Below, one piece after another: positions 8,240 to 19,500 of a stretch of DNA of 64,000 bases. The DNA is from FEN-1297 sp021817845 (GTDB lineage: Bacteria; Bacteroidota; Ignavibacteria; Ignavibacteriales; Ignavibacteriaceae): the NCBI GenBank assembly GCA_021817845.1, contig JAKAFW010000002.1, positions 124,001 to 188,000 on the forward strand, given 5' to 3'. How positions within the stretch are numbered: the first letter of the stretch is position 1; every line of letters begins with the position of its first letter. A program made the position numbers and the translations under genes. The notes under the pieces were generated by a model. The model saw only the letters and a program-made list of their open reading frames with translations. It was not told where the DNA came from and did no database searches.

Positions 8240-9748
8240 TTAGTTTGAAATAAAATCATGAAGTTTTGCTTTAAGTCGTTCTATCTGATTTGATATTTCC
8301 GGATGTTCTTTAAATCTTTCTTCTGCTTCTTTTATTATATCGATAATTTTCCCCTTCTGGTTTTTTTGAATATAAGATGAGATTAAATAAAAAATAGTTG
8401 ATACTTCGTAAGGATTTAGCTTATAAGATTTTTCAAATATTAATTCTGCCTCGTCTGTAAATTTTGCTTCGGATAAAAATAATCCATAGCTGTTAAGAAA
8501 AGTAAAATTTTCAGAAAACTTCGGATGAATATTTTTAAGTAATTTAAGTTTGCTTTCAATGTCTTGATAATCTTTAAGCACGCTAAGCAATACGTTGATA
8601 TTACTATCGTCTATTACCCGGACATACTTTTCTAAATTCGTAACATTAATTTTTTTATTATTCAGCAAATCCGAAAACAAACTTTGTAAGTCGTTTAGAC
8701 CTTTGATTGTCTTTGAATTATTAATCAAACCGGAATAATAGTTGAAAAGATTCTTATCTCTCGCTTGAATTGCAATGCTAAGTCCATGATATAAAATTGA
8801 TTTGTCATCTGACAGCGGTATCTGCGATGAATATTTTTTTTGAGATATTAATTGATTGTTTACTATATAAGCTTGCCGGCAATATGAATCAGCTTTTTCA
8901 AAATCCTTAGCAAGCGAATAAATTGAGGAAGCGGCTAATAGCGCCAAAGGTTGCTCTGTATCGGCTGCAAGGCTTTTATTTATTAATTCTATAGCTTTTT
9001 TGTAATCCTTTTTCTTTGCCGAATCCACAGCAATATAGCGGTATGCAGTCGAAATAAAATCTTTATTTAAGTTAGTATCTTTAAGACATTCCTCAAAATA
9101 AAACACAGCCTCTTCCGGTTTGTTTAATAAACCGTAAGTCTGACCAAGCTGATAAGCATTATATGAGGACCTGGTCCGATTATATTCTGTCTGTAAAATT
9201 TCAAGATTCCTTTTCGCCTTTAAATCCATTTCATCTTTTTCAACATTATAGCCAAGATGAATAATTTTAATCTTAGCATTTTTAATTTTGTAATGATTTC
9301 TTAAAAGCGCAGGTTCGATCTGCTCATGAATTGCTCCTTCAAATCTTAATTCTTTTCTATTAGGGAAAAGCCTTGGATAAGCCATTAGGGCAGCACGGTG
9401 ACCGATTTCGTCAATATTATCAACTATACAAAAATATGCTTCCTTTTTAATTTCTTTAGTTAAGCGTCTTAATTCAGCTTTTGAATCGGGTGACATTCTT
9501 TCGTCGGCGTCCAAATATAAAATCCAATCTCCGGTAGAATTATCTAGTGCATAATTTCGAGCTGCTGAAAAATCATTTACCCAATTAAAGCAAAATATCT
9601 TTGCGTCGTAATCTTTAGCAATTTCTATAGTTTTATCTGTAGAACCGGTATCGACTAAAATAATTTCATCCACGACATCCTTTACCGAAGCCAGGCAATC
9701 TGCAAGATATTTTTCTTCATTCTTTACTATCATGCTGAGTGTAAGCAT
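8240..9748 (-). CDS. Family 2 glycosyltransferase with TPR tail
   Basis: 502 residues. The N-terminal about 230 residues are a GT-A glycosyltransferase: LSMIVKNEEKYLADCL, EIILVDTGSTDKT, and the metal-binding DADER motif (YLDADERM). The rest is helical, with TPR-like repeats. It resembles the GT2 enzymes of the SunS type and those found next to flagellin genes. It would transfer a nucleotide-sugar-derived residue to a protein or glycan in the cytoplasm. It is the gene nearest flagellin in the glycosylation run. The acceptor is inferred from context. Confidence 0.85.
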   Translation of the reverse strand: MLTLSMIVKNEEKYLADCLASVKDVVDEIILVDTGSTDKTIEIAKDYDAKIFCFNWVNDFSAARNYALDNSTGDWILYLDADERMSPDSKAELRRLTKEIKKEAYFCIVDNIDEIGHRAALMAYPRLFPNRKELRFEGAIHEQIEPALLRNHYKIKNAKIKIIHLGYNVEKDEMDLKAKRNLEILQTEYNRTRSSYNAYQLGQTYGLLNKPEEAVFYFEECLKDTNLNKDFISTAYRYIAVDSAKKKDYKKAIELINKSLAADTEQPLALLAASSIYSLAKDFEKADSYCRQAYIVNNQLISQKKYSSQIPLSDDKSILYHGLSIAIQARDKNLFNYYSGLINNSKTIKGLNDLQSLFSDLLNNKKINVTNLEKYVRVIDDSNINVLLSVLKDYQDIESKLKLLKNIHPKFSENFTFLNSYGLFLSEAKFTDEAELIFEKSYKLNPYEVSTIFYLISSYIQKNQKGKIIDIIKEAEERFKEHPEISNQIERLKAKLHDFISN

Positions 9749-9791
9749 ATAATTACTTTTATGTTATATTTTCGAGATAAATAACCTGGCT

Positions 9792-9877
9792 TGGAATAAT
9801 GGAGTGTTGGAGAAATGGAATAGTGGAAAAACCTCAACATACAATTACTCCAAGATTCCAACACTCCATTACTCCAA
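9792..9877. repeat. Inverted TGGAATAN repeat hairpin
   Basis: A left arm of TGGAATAN-like units (9792-9829) is followed by a right arm of the complementary units (9845-9877). GGAATAATGGAGTGTTGGA pairs almost perfectly with TCCAACACTCCATTACTCC. It sits between two glycosyltransferase genes and would form a long imperfect stem in the transcript. Confidence 0.75.
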
Positions 9878-11377
9878 TTAATCCTCCAATGTCAATCTGA
9901 CAATATTTTTTAGTTCATCCATAACGTTTTGAAAAACCGTTTCCCAATCACCTGGATTTGGCTGCCTGAAAAGTTTTAACGACGGATACCAGGGAGTATC
10001 CGTTCTTTCAAGCATCCAGCGCCAATCCGGGAAATACGGCAGAAGCAGCCAGGTTTCCTTTCCAAGCGCACCTGCAAGATGCGCGACCGATGTATCCACA
10101 GTAATTACTAAATCAAGATTCGAAATTACCGCCGCTGTGTCTGAAAAATCATTCATTCCAAGTGAACTTAAATCTCTTATATTAAAGTTCACTTCATTAA
10201 TTTCTTTTGCTGCTTCACCCTTTTGCAAGGAGAATAATCTCAGTGAATTTATACTTGCGATTTTTTCAAAACTATTTAAAGAAACAGAACGCATTTTATC
10301 TCTTGAATGATTCGGGTTACCTGCCCATACAATTCCAACCTTCAAATATTCTACGGCTAATTCATCATTCCAATGTTTCATCTTATTTATGTCGGTTTGT
10401 AAATAGGGAGTATCGGAAGGTATTTTTTCGATTGTTGTCCCAAACAATTTTGGCAAACTTAATAATGATAATTGATAATCATAATCCACGTTAGGCTCGT
10501 CAAGACTAAGTCTTGGGACAAGTTTATCAATAAAGTTCAGACCGGAAAATAAATTTACCAGCAAAGGATCAACTTCAAAAATCAAGTAGCATCCTAATTT
10601 TTTTAAGCCACTTAAGAATCTAAAAAACTGAATTGTATCTCCCAAGCCTTGCTCGCTATAAATATAAACTTTCTTGCCGGTAATTTTTAGATTAGTTAAT
10701 TTCGGTTTGATGAAATTTCGTTTTACTGATTCTTCGCGCAAAAGCCTCCATTCAAATTCTTCAAAGCCGTTTTTATAATCTCCGTTAAGCAAAAGCAATA
10801 GCGATTTATTCCAATGAGCGTAAATATGATTAGGTTCATATTTTAATGCGTACTCATAATTTTGCAATGCATTTTCAAAATCAAATAAATGCTCATAAAC
10901 TACACCGATGTTGTAATAAGCATCTGGGAAATCTTTTTTTGCGTCGATGGCTTTTGAGTAATATAAAATCGCATCCGAAAGCATTTCCTTTTCCCGATAT
11001 GCATTTCCAAGATTATAATATGCAAGATAAAGAGCGGGGTTTGATTCAATGGCAACATTGTAAAATTTTATCGCCTGTTCGACTTCACCCTTTTCCTGAA
11101 GCAGCAATCCAAGATTGTAAGAAGCTTCCCAAAATGAGGATTTAATTTTTAGAGCATTTAAATAATTTATCTCCGCATCATCAAACTTTTTTAGTTTTTT
11201 CTGAGCAGTAGCTAATCCGGAAAAATATTCCGGTTTGGTTGAATCAAGTTTTATAAGTGATTCCAAACATTCGCATACTTTTACATAATCGTTGCTTTCA
11301 TAAGCTCGCTTAGCCATTTCAATAAAAAGGCGGGGATTTTCACTGGAGATTTTATTTTCATTTAGTAATTCCGACAT
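9878..11377 (-). CDS. TPR protein with GT9/GT41-like glycosyltransferase domain
   Basis: 499 residues. Residues 1-210 are TPR units (repeated A.YNLGN.Y.E and A..YY.KAI patterns). Residues about 225-495 are a GT-B fold like heptosyltransferase or OGT-like TPR enzymes: KVYIYSEQGLGDTIQFFRFL, then VGIVWAGNP, then VDTSVAHLAGALGKETWLLLP, and WRWML. The second half closely parallels the middle of the next gene (1030 residues), so the two are paralogues. A cytoplasmic protein glycosyltransferase is likely. It starts 29 bp after the preceding gene. Confidence 0.82.
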   Translation of the reverse strand: MSELLNENKISSENPRLFIEMAKRAYESNDYVKVCECLESLIKLDSTKPEYFSGLATAQKKLKKFDDAEINYLNALKIKSSFWEASYNLGLLLQEKGEVEQAIKFYNVAIESNPALYLAYYNLGNAYREKEMLSDAILYYSKAIDAKKDFPDAYYNIGVVYEHLFDFENALQNYEYALKYEPNHIYAHWNKSLLLLLNGDYKNGFEEFEWRLLREESVKRNFIKPKLTNLKITGKKVYIYSEQGLGDTIQFFRFLSGLKKLGCYLIFEVDPLLVNLFSGLNFIDKLVPRLSLDEPNVDYDYQLSLLSLPKLFGTTIEKIPSDTPYLQTDINKMKHWNDELAVEYLKVGIVWAGNPNHSRDKMRSVSLNSFEKIASINSLRLFSLQKGEAAKEINEVNFNIRDLSSLGMNDFSDTAAVISNLDLVITVDTSVAHLAGALGKETWLLLPYFPDWRWMLERTDTPWYPSLKLFRQPNPGDWETVFQNVMDELKNIVRLTLED

Positions 11378-11406
11378 AATAGCTGCCAGTGAGATTTTCC
11401 TTAATT

Positions 11407-14400
11407 CTATTTAATCATTTTTAATAAATTTTCAGCAGTCTTCTCCCAGGTATAACTTTTCATATCCTGCGCAGCTCGTTGACCGATCATTTGAATTTCA
11501 TCCCGATTAAAATAGGCATACTCTAACTTTGATATTATTTCATCAAAATCCGGTTCTTCCCAATCAGCAATTAAATTTTTGTCTGAATCAAAAAGTTTAA
11601 ATTCTTTCATATCATTTAGGAGTATGGAATTTCCGGGATTAAGAATATCTCTATGCCCTGTGTTAAAAGATGCGATTGCCGGTTTGCCGCAAGCCATATA
11701 TTCCATAAGGACTAAATTCGTTCCGCCTTCGCACCGGTTCGGGAATAGACCTACATTAGTCTGTGAATAAATTCCTCTCATCTCTTCATTCTGAACTAAC
11801 GGTAAAGTAATAATACGGTTTACATCTAATCCATTAATTAAATAAATGCTATTCATTACCTGCACCCAGTCTTTCCCTTGATAAACATATTTAATATGAG
11901 GTGAGGAGTGCATCGAAGTCATTGTATTAACCCAACCGTTATACCATGCATTAATTAAAACGACATCATTAAACTTTTGCTGAAGAACTTTAACGGCTCT
12001 TAAAACCAGGTCTTGCCCTTTGCGAAGTTCGAACTTTCCGCCGGAAAAGATAACAAATAGATCGGGATTCATTTTTGATTCGGAAGGATAAAAAACCTCC
12101 GGGTCTATTCCTTGTAGAAGGACATCGCAGTTTTTAATCCCTTTATCATACATCTTTTCGTAGCACCAGGAAGAGCCTGCAAAAATTAAATCATATTGTT
12201 TTGAATTTTCTATTGATGTATTAGTTAATTCATTTTCAAAAAAGGTATATCCAAAATTTTTCTTTCCTTTTACGTCAAAAATCTTATTAAAATCTAAACC
12301 AGCAATTGCATGAAGAACATTTCCCTGAATGCTTTTAATTGAAGATTTTTCATCGTCGTACAAATCAATTACATCTATTTTTTTCAACAATTCCTTTTTG
12401 ATGTATTTGCTGCAAACACCCCAGCCGAAATTGTCCCCCTTAGACATGGCTAAAAAAAGAGGTTCGTCTATTTGGTACGTTTTCACTTCATTCATTTTTG
12501 GGATGAAAGAACTTTCACCGACACTTCCATTTTTTTTTGACTGAACAAGCAAATCCAAATCATTATTTATTCGTTCGAAAACTCCGTCATAATCGTAGGG
12601 TCTTGTCTGCCTATATAGTTTCATAGTAGGGTACCATGGTGTATCGTCCCTGCCAAGCATCCACCGCCAATCCGGGAACATAGGGAGTAATACCCATACC
12701 GCCTTCCCTAAAGCGCCTGCAAGATGTACAATCGAAGTATCTACACTGATAATTAGATCAAGATTAGCAATAGCTGCCGCAGCTTCTGTCAAATCTGTGT
12801 TATACTCCTTTAAATTAATAATATTTTTTTGTTCCTCTAACTGATATAAGCCTGGTCCAAGCTGCATGCTATAAACTTCAACATCATCACGTTCTATTAC
12901 CGGTTGAAACTTTTCAAGCGGACAGGATCTTTGTCTATCGCCGCCATGCTTAGGGCTTCCTGCCCAAGCAATTCCAATTTTAAGTTTTTCAGAGGGAACA
13001 ATTACTTTTTCCCATCTTTCCTTTTTAGATTTATCAACCTCTATATATGGAATTTTACAAGGGATAGATTCGATATCCGATTTGAAATAATAAGGCAGGC
13101 TTAGGATTGGTATCTGATAATCATAGTCCAATTCATCTTCCGAAACACCGGTTATGTCGATTCTCTGGTCAAATCCGGGGAAATCTTTTAATAGCTTAAA
13201 AAGATATTCACTGCATTCAAAAATTACAAAAGCTCCCTTTGCTTTAAGCATTGAAAGATATCGTACAAATTGGATTGTATCTCCAAGCCCTTGTTCGGTA
13301 TAAACAAGAATTTTTTTTCCTTTGATATCCTGATCTATTAAACGCGGTTTTTTTAGATTCCGTGAGGAAAATTCCGATTTCTTTATTCGCCATTCGTATT
13401 CTTCCCAGCCATTCTTAAAATCTCCAAGCAACAATTGGCAATGAGCTTTTGCGTAATGTAATTCCACAGCATCCGGTCTTATCTTTAAGGCATTATCAAA
13501 AAAACTTAATGCATCAGCTGCATAACCGCTTCGTAGCTTTGAATTACCAAGCTCTATAAAAGCTAATTCTTTTAAATCATCATCTTTGAGATATTTATCA
13601 TATAATTTTCTTGCCTTTTCAATCTGACCTAATTTAGATAGAATATATGCCGATCTAATTAAAGCGGGGGTTGCTTCGGGTGCATAATCAGATACTATAT
13701 CTAAATATTTTTTATAACAATCCAGCGCCTTTCCATACTTTTCTTGTTCTTCGAAACAAAAGCCTAAATTGAAAAATACTTCCGCCTCGTTCCCATGTGA
13801 ATTCAATAAGTCGTTAAAAATCTTTTCGGCTTTCTCAAAGGATTTTAAACTGGTTGCTATTATTCCTAAGTTAATTAAGGAGAAAAGATGATTTGGTTTT
13901 GATTGAAGAACTTTTTCAAAACACTGGAATGCCGAACTAAAGTACTCCATTTTTATATAGCACATGCCCAAATTAAACAGATAATCAGAATTGCCGGGTT
14001 CATTATTTACTGCTGTTTGATATAATTTAACCGCTTCATCAAAAGTGTTTCGCTTAAAAAAATGATTACCAAGGTTATTTTGTGCGGCTGCATTTCCGGG
14101 ATGTTTATCTACTAACTCCCTTAGGATTACTTCTGCTTCTTCAAATTTATTTTGCTCTTGATAGATGACGGCAAGATTATTTTTTGCATCAATGTGCAGA
14201 GGATTTATTTCCAATGTTTTTTGATAATGAAAGGCGGCTTCGTCAAGCTGATTCAATTTTTGATAACAATAAGCAAGGTTATAGTGAGCTTCAGAATGCT
14301 GCTCATATAAAGAGATTGTCTGAATAAAATAATAAGAAGCAGAGCTATAATCTTCCAGATTTAATTTTATTATTCCCAAGAAATTTAGGGCATCATAATC

Positions 14401-14499
14401 TTGCTGATTATTCTGGATTAACCCGGAAAGAATATTTTCAGCATTAGAAAAGTCTTTCCTGTTAAAATGAATGACCGCTTCATCATATAAATCGTTCAT
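11407..14499 (-). CDS. TPR + GT9/GT41-like + GT4-like bifunctional glycosyltransferase
   Basis: 1030 residues in three parts. The first is TPR solenoid, about 1-360. The second is a GT-B domain of the same kind as in the neighbouring 499-residue protein (about 370-645, with YTEQGLGDTIQFVRYL, GIAWAGSPKHGG, VDTSIVHLAGALGKAVWVLLP). The third is a GT4/GT1-type GT-B domain (about 670-1030), with a nucleotide-sugar site around NRCEGGTNLVLMEYMACGKP and GHRDIL. It may add two sugars in sequence. It is separated by only 21 bp from the methyltransferase-TPR gene upstream. The acceptor is unknown; the flagellin neighbour is the main candidate. Confidence 0.83.
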   Translation of the reverse strand: MNDLYDEAVIHFNRKDFSNAENILSGLIQNNQQDYDALNFLGIIKLNLEDYSSASYYFIQTISLYEQHSEAHYNLAYCYQKLNQLDEAAFHYQKTLEINPLHIDAKNNLAVIYQEQNKFEEAEVILRELVDKHPGNAAAQNNLGNHFFKRNTFDEAVKLYQTAVNNEPGNSDYLFNLGMCYIKMEYFSSAFQCFEKVLQSKPNHLFSLINLGIIATSLKSFEKAEKIFNDLLNSHGNEAEVFFNLGFCFEEQEKYGKALDCYKKYLDIVSDYAPEATPALIRSAYILSKLGQIEKARKLYDKYLKDDDLKELAFIELGNSKLRSGYAADALSFFDNALKIRPDAVELHYAKAHCQLLLGDFKNGWEEYEWRIKKSEFSSRNLKKPRLIDQDIKGKKILVYTEQGLGDTIQFVRYLSMLKAKGAFVIFECSEYLFKLLKDFPGFDQRIDITGVSEDELDYDYQIPILSLPYYFKSDIESIPCKIPYIEVDKSKKERWEKVIVPSEKLKIGIAWAGSPKHGGDRQRSCPLEKFQPVIERDDVEVYSMQLGPGLYQLEEQKNIINLKEYNTDLTEAAAAIANLDLIISVDTSIVHLAGALGKAVWVLLPMFPDWRWMLGRDDTPWYPTMKLYRQTRPYDYDGVFERINNDLDLLVQSKKNGSVGESSFIPKMNEVKTYQIDEPLFLAMSKGDNFGWGVCSKYIKKELLKKIDVIDLYDDEKSSIKSIQGNVLHAIAGLDFNKIFDVKGKKNFGYTFFENELTNTSIENSKQYDLIFAGSSWCYEKMYDKGIKNCDVLLQGIDPEVFYPSESKMNPDLFVIFSGGKFELRKGQDLVLRAVKVLQQKFNDVVLINAWYNGWVNTMTSMHSSPHIKYVYQGKDWVQVMNSIYLINGLDVNRIITLPLVQNEEMRGIYSQTNVGLFPNRCEGGTNLVLMEYMACGKPAIASFNTGHRDILNPGNSILLNDMKEFKLFDSDKNLIADWEEPDFDEIISKLEYAYFNRDEIQMIGQRAAQDMKSYTWEKTAENLLKMIK

Positions 14500-14520
14500 A
14501 AAGAAACTCGCTCTGAATTC

Positions 14521-16416
14521 TTAGGCATTAGAAGTGTGACCTTGTTTAAGTTGAAGCAGCTCGTTTACCTTTTCAAGACCGGCTTTAGCAAAAAGATTTT
14601 CCGGTTCATTCTTCAAGCTCCACTCGAACATTTTCTTTGCCTTCTCATCCTCACTTTGTAGATAGAACACCTCGCCAAGCCCGGCACATGCTTGTGACGA
14701 ATCGGGGTTTAAGTTTAATGCTGTTTCAAAAGAAACTCTTGCATTTTCATGTTCATTAAGCCCGAGATAAATAAATCCCTTTAGGTTTTCATAAGCGGAG
14801 ATAATATCATTACTTTCGCTGTCGCGATATTGTGAGTAGAATAATTGCTGATTCTCTTCAAGCGCCTTTAATGCTTCGGGGAATCTTTTCAGATTAAAAA
14901 TTTCATAGGCAGCATTTAGTATTTTTCCTAATACTTCTCGAATTTTTTCTTCTTTCTGTTCTGCGGAAGAATCTCCCCGGGATTCTTGAAGCAACTTGTT
15001 TACTTTTCCGAGACCTGCTTTAGCAAAAAGATTCTTCGGCTCATTCCTTAAGCTCCACTCAAACATTTTCCTAGCCTTCTCATCTTCACCTTGAAGATAG
15101 AACACCTCACCGAGTCCGGCACTAGATTGTGATGAATCCGGGTTTAAGTTAAGTGCTGTTTCAAAAGATGAATGAGCATTTTCAATTTGATCGAGACCTA
15201 AATAAACAAAACCCTTCATATTTTCATAAGCAGAGACAATATCGTTATTTCCGCCGTCGCGGAATTGGGAATAGAAAAGCTGCTCATTTTTATTGAGAGC
15301 ATACAAAGCCTCGTCAAATTCTTTAAGGTTAAATAGTTCAAAGATTGATTCAAGTATTTTTTCTAACACCACACGAATCTTTGAATTATCATGTTTATTT
15401 TCATCCTCAGCCGGAATAAAATTTTGAACTATAGTAGGATTAAAACTAATTTTTTCAAGAGCTTCTTTCGGATAATTATTGTATGGATTATTTTTTATAG
15501 CCCATTCATACATTACCTTTGCATTTTCATTATCGCCATTAAGAACAAATAAGTCGCCTAAGCCTGAACATGCTTCCGAAGAGTTGGGATTCAAGTTTAA
15601 CGCTTTCTCAAAGCATTCCTTTGCTTTATCATAGTCTCTATCTCCTAAATAATTATAACCTTTCAGACTAAAAAAAGCCGAAGCAAAGTCAGCATTTTGA
15701 GGTGAGGATAAATGCCCGTTAAACATTGATTCCGCCAAAGTCAATTTTGACAAAGCAGCCTTATAATCTTTTCTTTCTTGAAAATTTCTCGCCTCTTCAA
15801 TCAATTTATCCGGATTAGTTTCAACAAACCCCTGGGTTTGCGAAATACTCTTATTTACAGCCACAGAAGATTTTTCAAAATACCACGAATTGAGATAATC
15901 ACCGGAAGTTAAATTAAGCTGAACATTTTTATCCAAAATAAACTCTTCCACGGCAGATTTGACACCAAAGTTTCCGGCATTATAATTACCGTCAATGAAG
16001 TCATGACCTGCAAAAATGCCATGTGGTTTTAATTTAGGATACCATGCATTTAAGTCAGCTTTGCAGCCTTCGTAAGAATGATCCGCGTCAATATAAACCC
16101 AATCAAAATAATTATCGGGAAAAGATTCAGCGGCAACAAGAGAATCCATTTTATGAATCATTACAGAAGGGTCATCCGAGAACATCCCTACTACCTGAAA
16201 ATATAATTTTTTTTGATCTTCATCGGACTTGTTAGCGATATCTATATAGCCTGGATCATATTTCCACCTGTCTACCAGGTGTAAATATTTTCCTTTCCAT
16301 GATGATCTAATTATTTTAGAGAATTCTCCTGCTTGAACACCAACTTCAACTCCGTGGCCAAGAAGCCTTAAAGAATTTAGAAGATGTCCGAAATCGTTCC
16401 GTGATTTGATTTGCAT
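14521..16416 (-). CDS. SAM methyltransferase fused to duplicated TPR modules
   Basis: 631 residues. Residues about 1-200 are a class I SAM-dependent methyltransferase (GVEVGVQAGEFSKII glycine loop, HLVDRW acidic residue, DWVYIDADHSYEGCKADL, GIFAGHDF), close to the Methyltransf_24 type used on glycans. The rest is TPR. Two adjacent blocks of about 140 residues (about 345-488 and 489-622) are near copies of each other (both contain YENxKGFxYLGL, FETALNLNPDSSQ and KMFEWSLxNEPxNLFAKAGL), so this is a recent internal duplication. It probably methylates a sugar built by the surrounding enzymes. Start is ATG at 16416. Confidence 0.82.
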   Translation of the reverse strand: MQIKSRNDFGHLLNSLRLLGHGVEVGVQAGEFSKIIRSSWKGKYLHLVDRWKYDPGYIDIANKSDEDQKKLYFQVVGMFSDDPSVMIHKMDSLVAAESFPDNYFDWVYIDADHSYEGCKADLNAWYPKLKPHGIFAGHDFIDGNYNAGNFGVKSAVEEFILDKNVQLNLTSGDYLNSWYFEKSSVAVNKSISQTQGFVETNPDKLIEEARNFQERKDYKAALSKLTLAESMFNGHLSSPQNADFASAFFSLKGYNYLGDRDYDKAKECFEKALNLNPNSSEACSGLGDLFVLNGDNENAKVMYEWAIKNNPYNNYPKEALEKISFNPTIVQNFIPAEDENKHDNSKIRVVLEKILESIFELFNLKEFDEALYALNKNEQLFYSQFRDGGNNDIVSAYENMKGFVYLGLDQIENAHSSFETALNLNPDSSQSSAGLGEVFYLQGEDEKARKMFEWSLRNEPKNLFAKAGLGKVNKLLQESRGDSSAEQKEEKIREVLGKILNAAYEIFNLKRFPEALKALEENQQLFYSQYRDSESNDIISAYENLKGFIYLGLNEHENARVSFETALNLNPDSSQACAGLGEVFYLQSEDEKAKKMFEWSLKNEPENLFAKAGLEKVNELLQLKQGHTSNA

Positions 16417-16540
16417 AATGTTTTCCTTTGCTTGAGCTAAAAAATTATTTTTCCGATTGTTTCATATAACTAAGCTTCATACACTTATATAATTTGATTT
16501 CTATTACCCAAATATTATTAATAGTGGGACAATTATTTTA

Positions 16541-19500
16541 CTAGGAATTTAATTCTACTTTAAGATTTAATTTCTCATCTAATTTTTTAATTCCGTTTAA
16601 GGCTGTCTGGTTTTTAGGATCAATTTTTAATGCTTTGGTAAACATTTCACCGGCAGCTAAATAATTATTATTCAAAAAATTAACTTCCCCTAATCCCACA
16701 TAAGCATTAGAAGAAAATCCATTTATCTTCAGAGCATTATCAAACATTTTTTTTGATTGATCAATGTTGCCGTTTTTGAAATGCTGCACCCCTAATACCA
16801 AATAAAAATTTTCAATAAAAGATTTATCGACGATTGAATTATTACCACAGATTATGGATTGAATACTTGCCGATACCTTATTAAAATTTTCGCTGGTATA
16901 TTGATTTAATTGCTGAATAAAATTTGCTATTGCAATTTGAATATTTAATCCTTTTTCTCTTAACTCCAAAACTTTCATGGCATTTTTGAAATATTCGTCG
17001 CCGTCTTTTGCATTCTTCACGGGCGCCAATTTATTTTTTATTCTCTCAACTCCGGAAAGATCAGAAACGTATTTAATAAAATATTCGTTCTGAATTCTTC
17101 TATTTTCATCTTCTGTTAATGATTTGTTTTTATGTTCTACACTTCCAGTTGAATAAAAGTAAAGTCCCAACTTCTCATTCAAATGAATAAACTTAGCCTC
17201 GCGACTTATTCTAAGCCAAAACTCATAATCTCCGACGACTTTTAATTCTTCCCGGAAATTACCATACTTTTCATGAAGACTCCTTTTCCACATTGGCTGA
17301 GGACCAATGAAACATCCGAATAGAATTAAATCTTTATCAAACTGTATCCATTTATTTTCAGCTTTGGAAGTGTTTGAACCCCAATTATCATTTGGCTGAA
17401 CTGTTGTAAAAATATCTGCATAGACAACGTCAGCATCCGGATTCTTATCAAATTCAGCAGCCATAATTTCCAATGCGTCGGACTTGTGTCTATCGTCTGT
17501 ATTAGCGTTAGTTAAAAGTTTACCTTGCGAATGCGCTATTGCAATATTCCATGCAGCATAAATTGTTTCCCTCGTTTTTGTCTCCACATATTTTATATTT
17601 AAGTATTTCTGCTGGAATTTATTTACAATTCTTTTTTCGTTTTGCTGGGAACCGGTATTAACAACAATTATTTCCATCTCTCCTTTTTTGAATAAAGTTT
17701 GCTCAACCAAATCTTGCAGACAACCATCTATATACTTTTCAGAATTATACGTTGATATAATTGCAGAAACTTTAACAAGTGAATGTAGATTAGAGGGACA
17801 TGAATCCCTGTCAATTTCTTTCAATTTATTTTTAGCTCCTTCAAAAGTAGGCTTAACTCTTAAAACAGGTTCGAGAAGTTGTCTTGCCGTATTATATTCG
17901 TTGTACTTTAACGCGATCAATGCAGCGGAATAAGCAATCCACCAATGCTTAAAGTCAGACTTAAGAACCTCAATAAAAGATTTAAAAGCTTCTATCTCTT
18001 GTTCATTATAGAGATGGACAAGCCCCTTTAAATACAAAAGATAAGGACTTCGATAATTTGTTGAGATTTCTGATAAAAGATTAAAATCAATCATTCGCAG
18101 TAATGATTTCCCAATAACTTCTTCTTCTTTTGTAAATTCTTCTTCGGTAACCTCGCCAACTATTTCAAACAAATGAAATAGGTTTGAAGTAGCTTTTCCT
18201 AAAATTTTATCGCTTTTGATCCTATAAAACAATTCATTGTAATCGTCTAATATTTCTGGCTCATTAAAGGTTATAGATTGCAGTTCATCTTCCTTTTTAT
18301 TTAAAACATTGAAAAGCAAATCAGCGCTTTTCGTCCAAGAAAATCTCTGCGCATTTTTAATACCTTTTTTAATTATATCTTTTCTTAATGTTTCGCTACT
18401 TATCTGCGATAAAGCTCTTTTCATTGAATAAATATTGTCCTCTTCAACATAAATTGCCGCATCGCCGGCTACTTCGGTTAAGGATGAATTTCTGCACGTA
18501 ATAACCGGACAGCCGGACTTCATTGCTTCCAAAAGAGGCAATCCAAATCCTTCATATTTAGAAGGATATACCAAAGCTACAGCTCCACTATAAGCGGTTG
18601 AAAGATCTTCGTTAGATAAGAATACAACTTGATGCTTGACATTTTTTAAATACGGAAGAAAATCAGCCTCTAATTCAGAAGGACCCCCTGTAAACAAAAT
18701 TTCAAATTCTTCTTTGTTTTTTAACTCACTGAATGCCTTAACAAACTGTATTATGTTTTTATAGAAAATTCGAGTGCCGCTAACCAAAAAATAAGGTTTG
18801 GTAATTTTATATCTTGTTTTGAAAGATTCTATTGCTGAGTCCGAATTAACTTTAAAATTATCGGAAACAGCATTAGAAATAACAAAAACTTGTTTTAAAG
18901 ATTCTCCGGGATAAAATCTTTTTAAGTCCTTTGCCGTGGAATTTGAAACGGACAAATATGCCCTTGCTTTTTCTATTGCTTTCTTTTTTGTTTTCCATTC
19001 AAGTCCCTGCCATCCATGTAATTCAGGGATGAAATCGTGAAGCATCATTATTGAATGAGTTTTGGAAGGATAAGTATAATAGGTAGACATAAAAATCAAG
19101 CCGTTTTCCGCGTCGCAAATATCCTGCAAATAATAAGAATCTGCTATTGCTTCCCAATATCCTGAAAATCGGAAAATATTTCTCTTTTTAATACCCTGAA
19201 TTTCCGGGGACGTTCCTCCCCGATCCAGTAAAACTATTGAATCAGCTAAGTCGGTTTTAGAAAGTTCGGTTAACAAAGATGTCCAAACACGACTTATACC
19301 CGCAGGGCGATTTGCTTGTATTTGGAATATTACTCCATCTATTATGATTTTATTCTTAGAAATATCCGGTACATGCTCTTTTGTCTTTCCATCTTTATTA
19401 AGATTATTTTTAACTGAGATTTTTATATTTGAGCGACTTAAGACATAATCAAATTTCCATTGACCGGAATCATCTTTTACAGCAACCGGCTTAATGCCTT

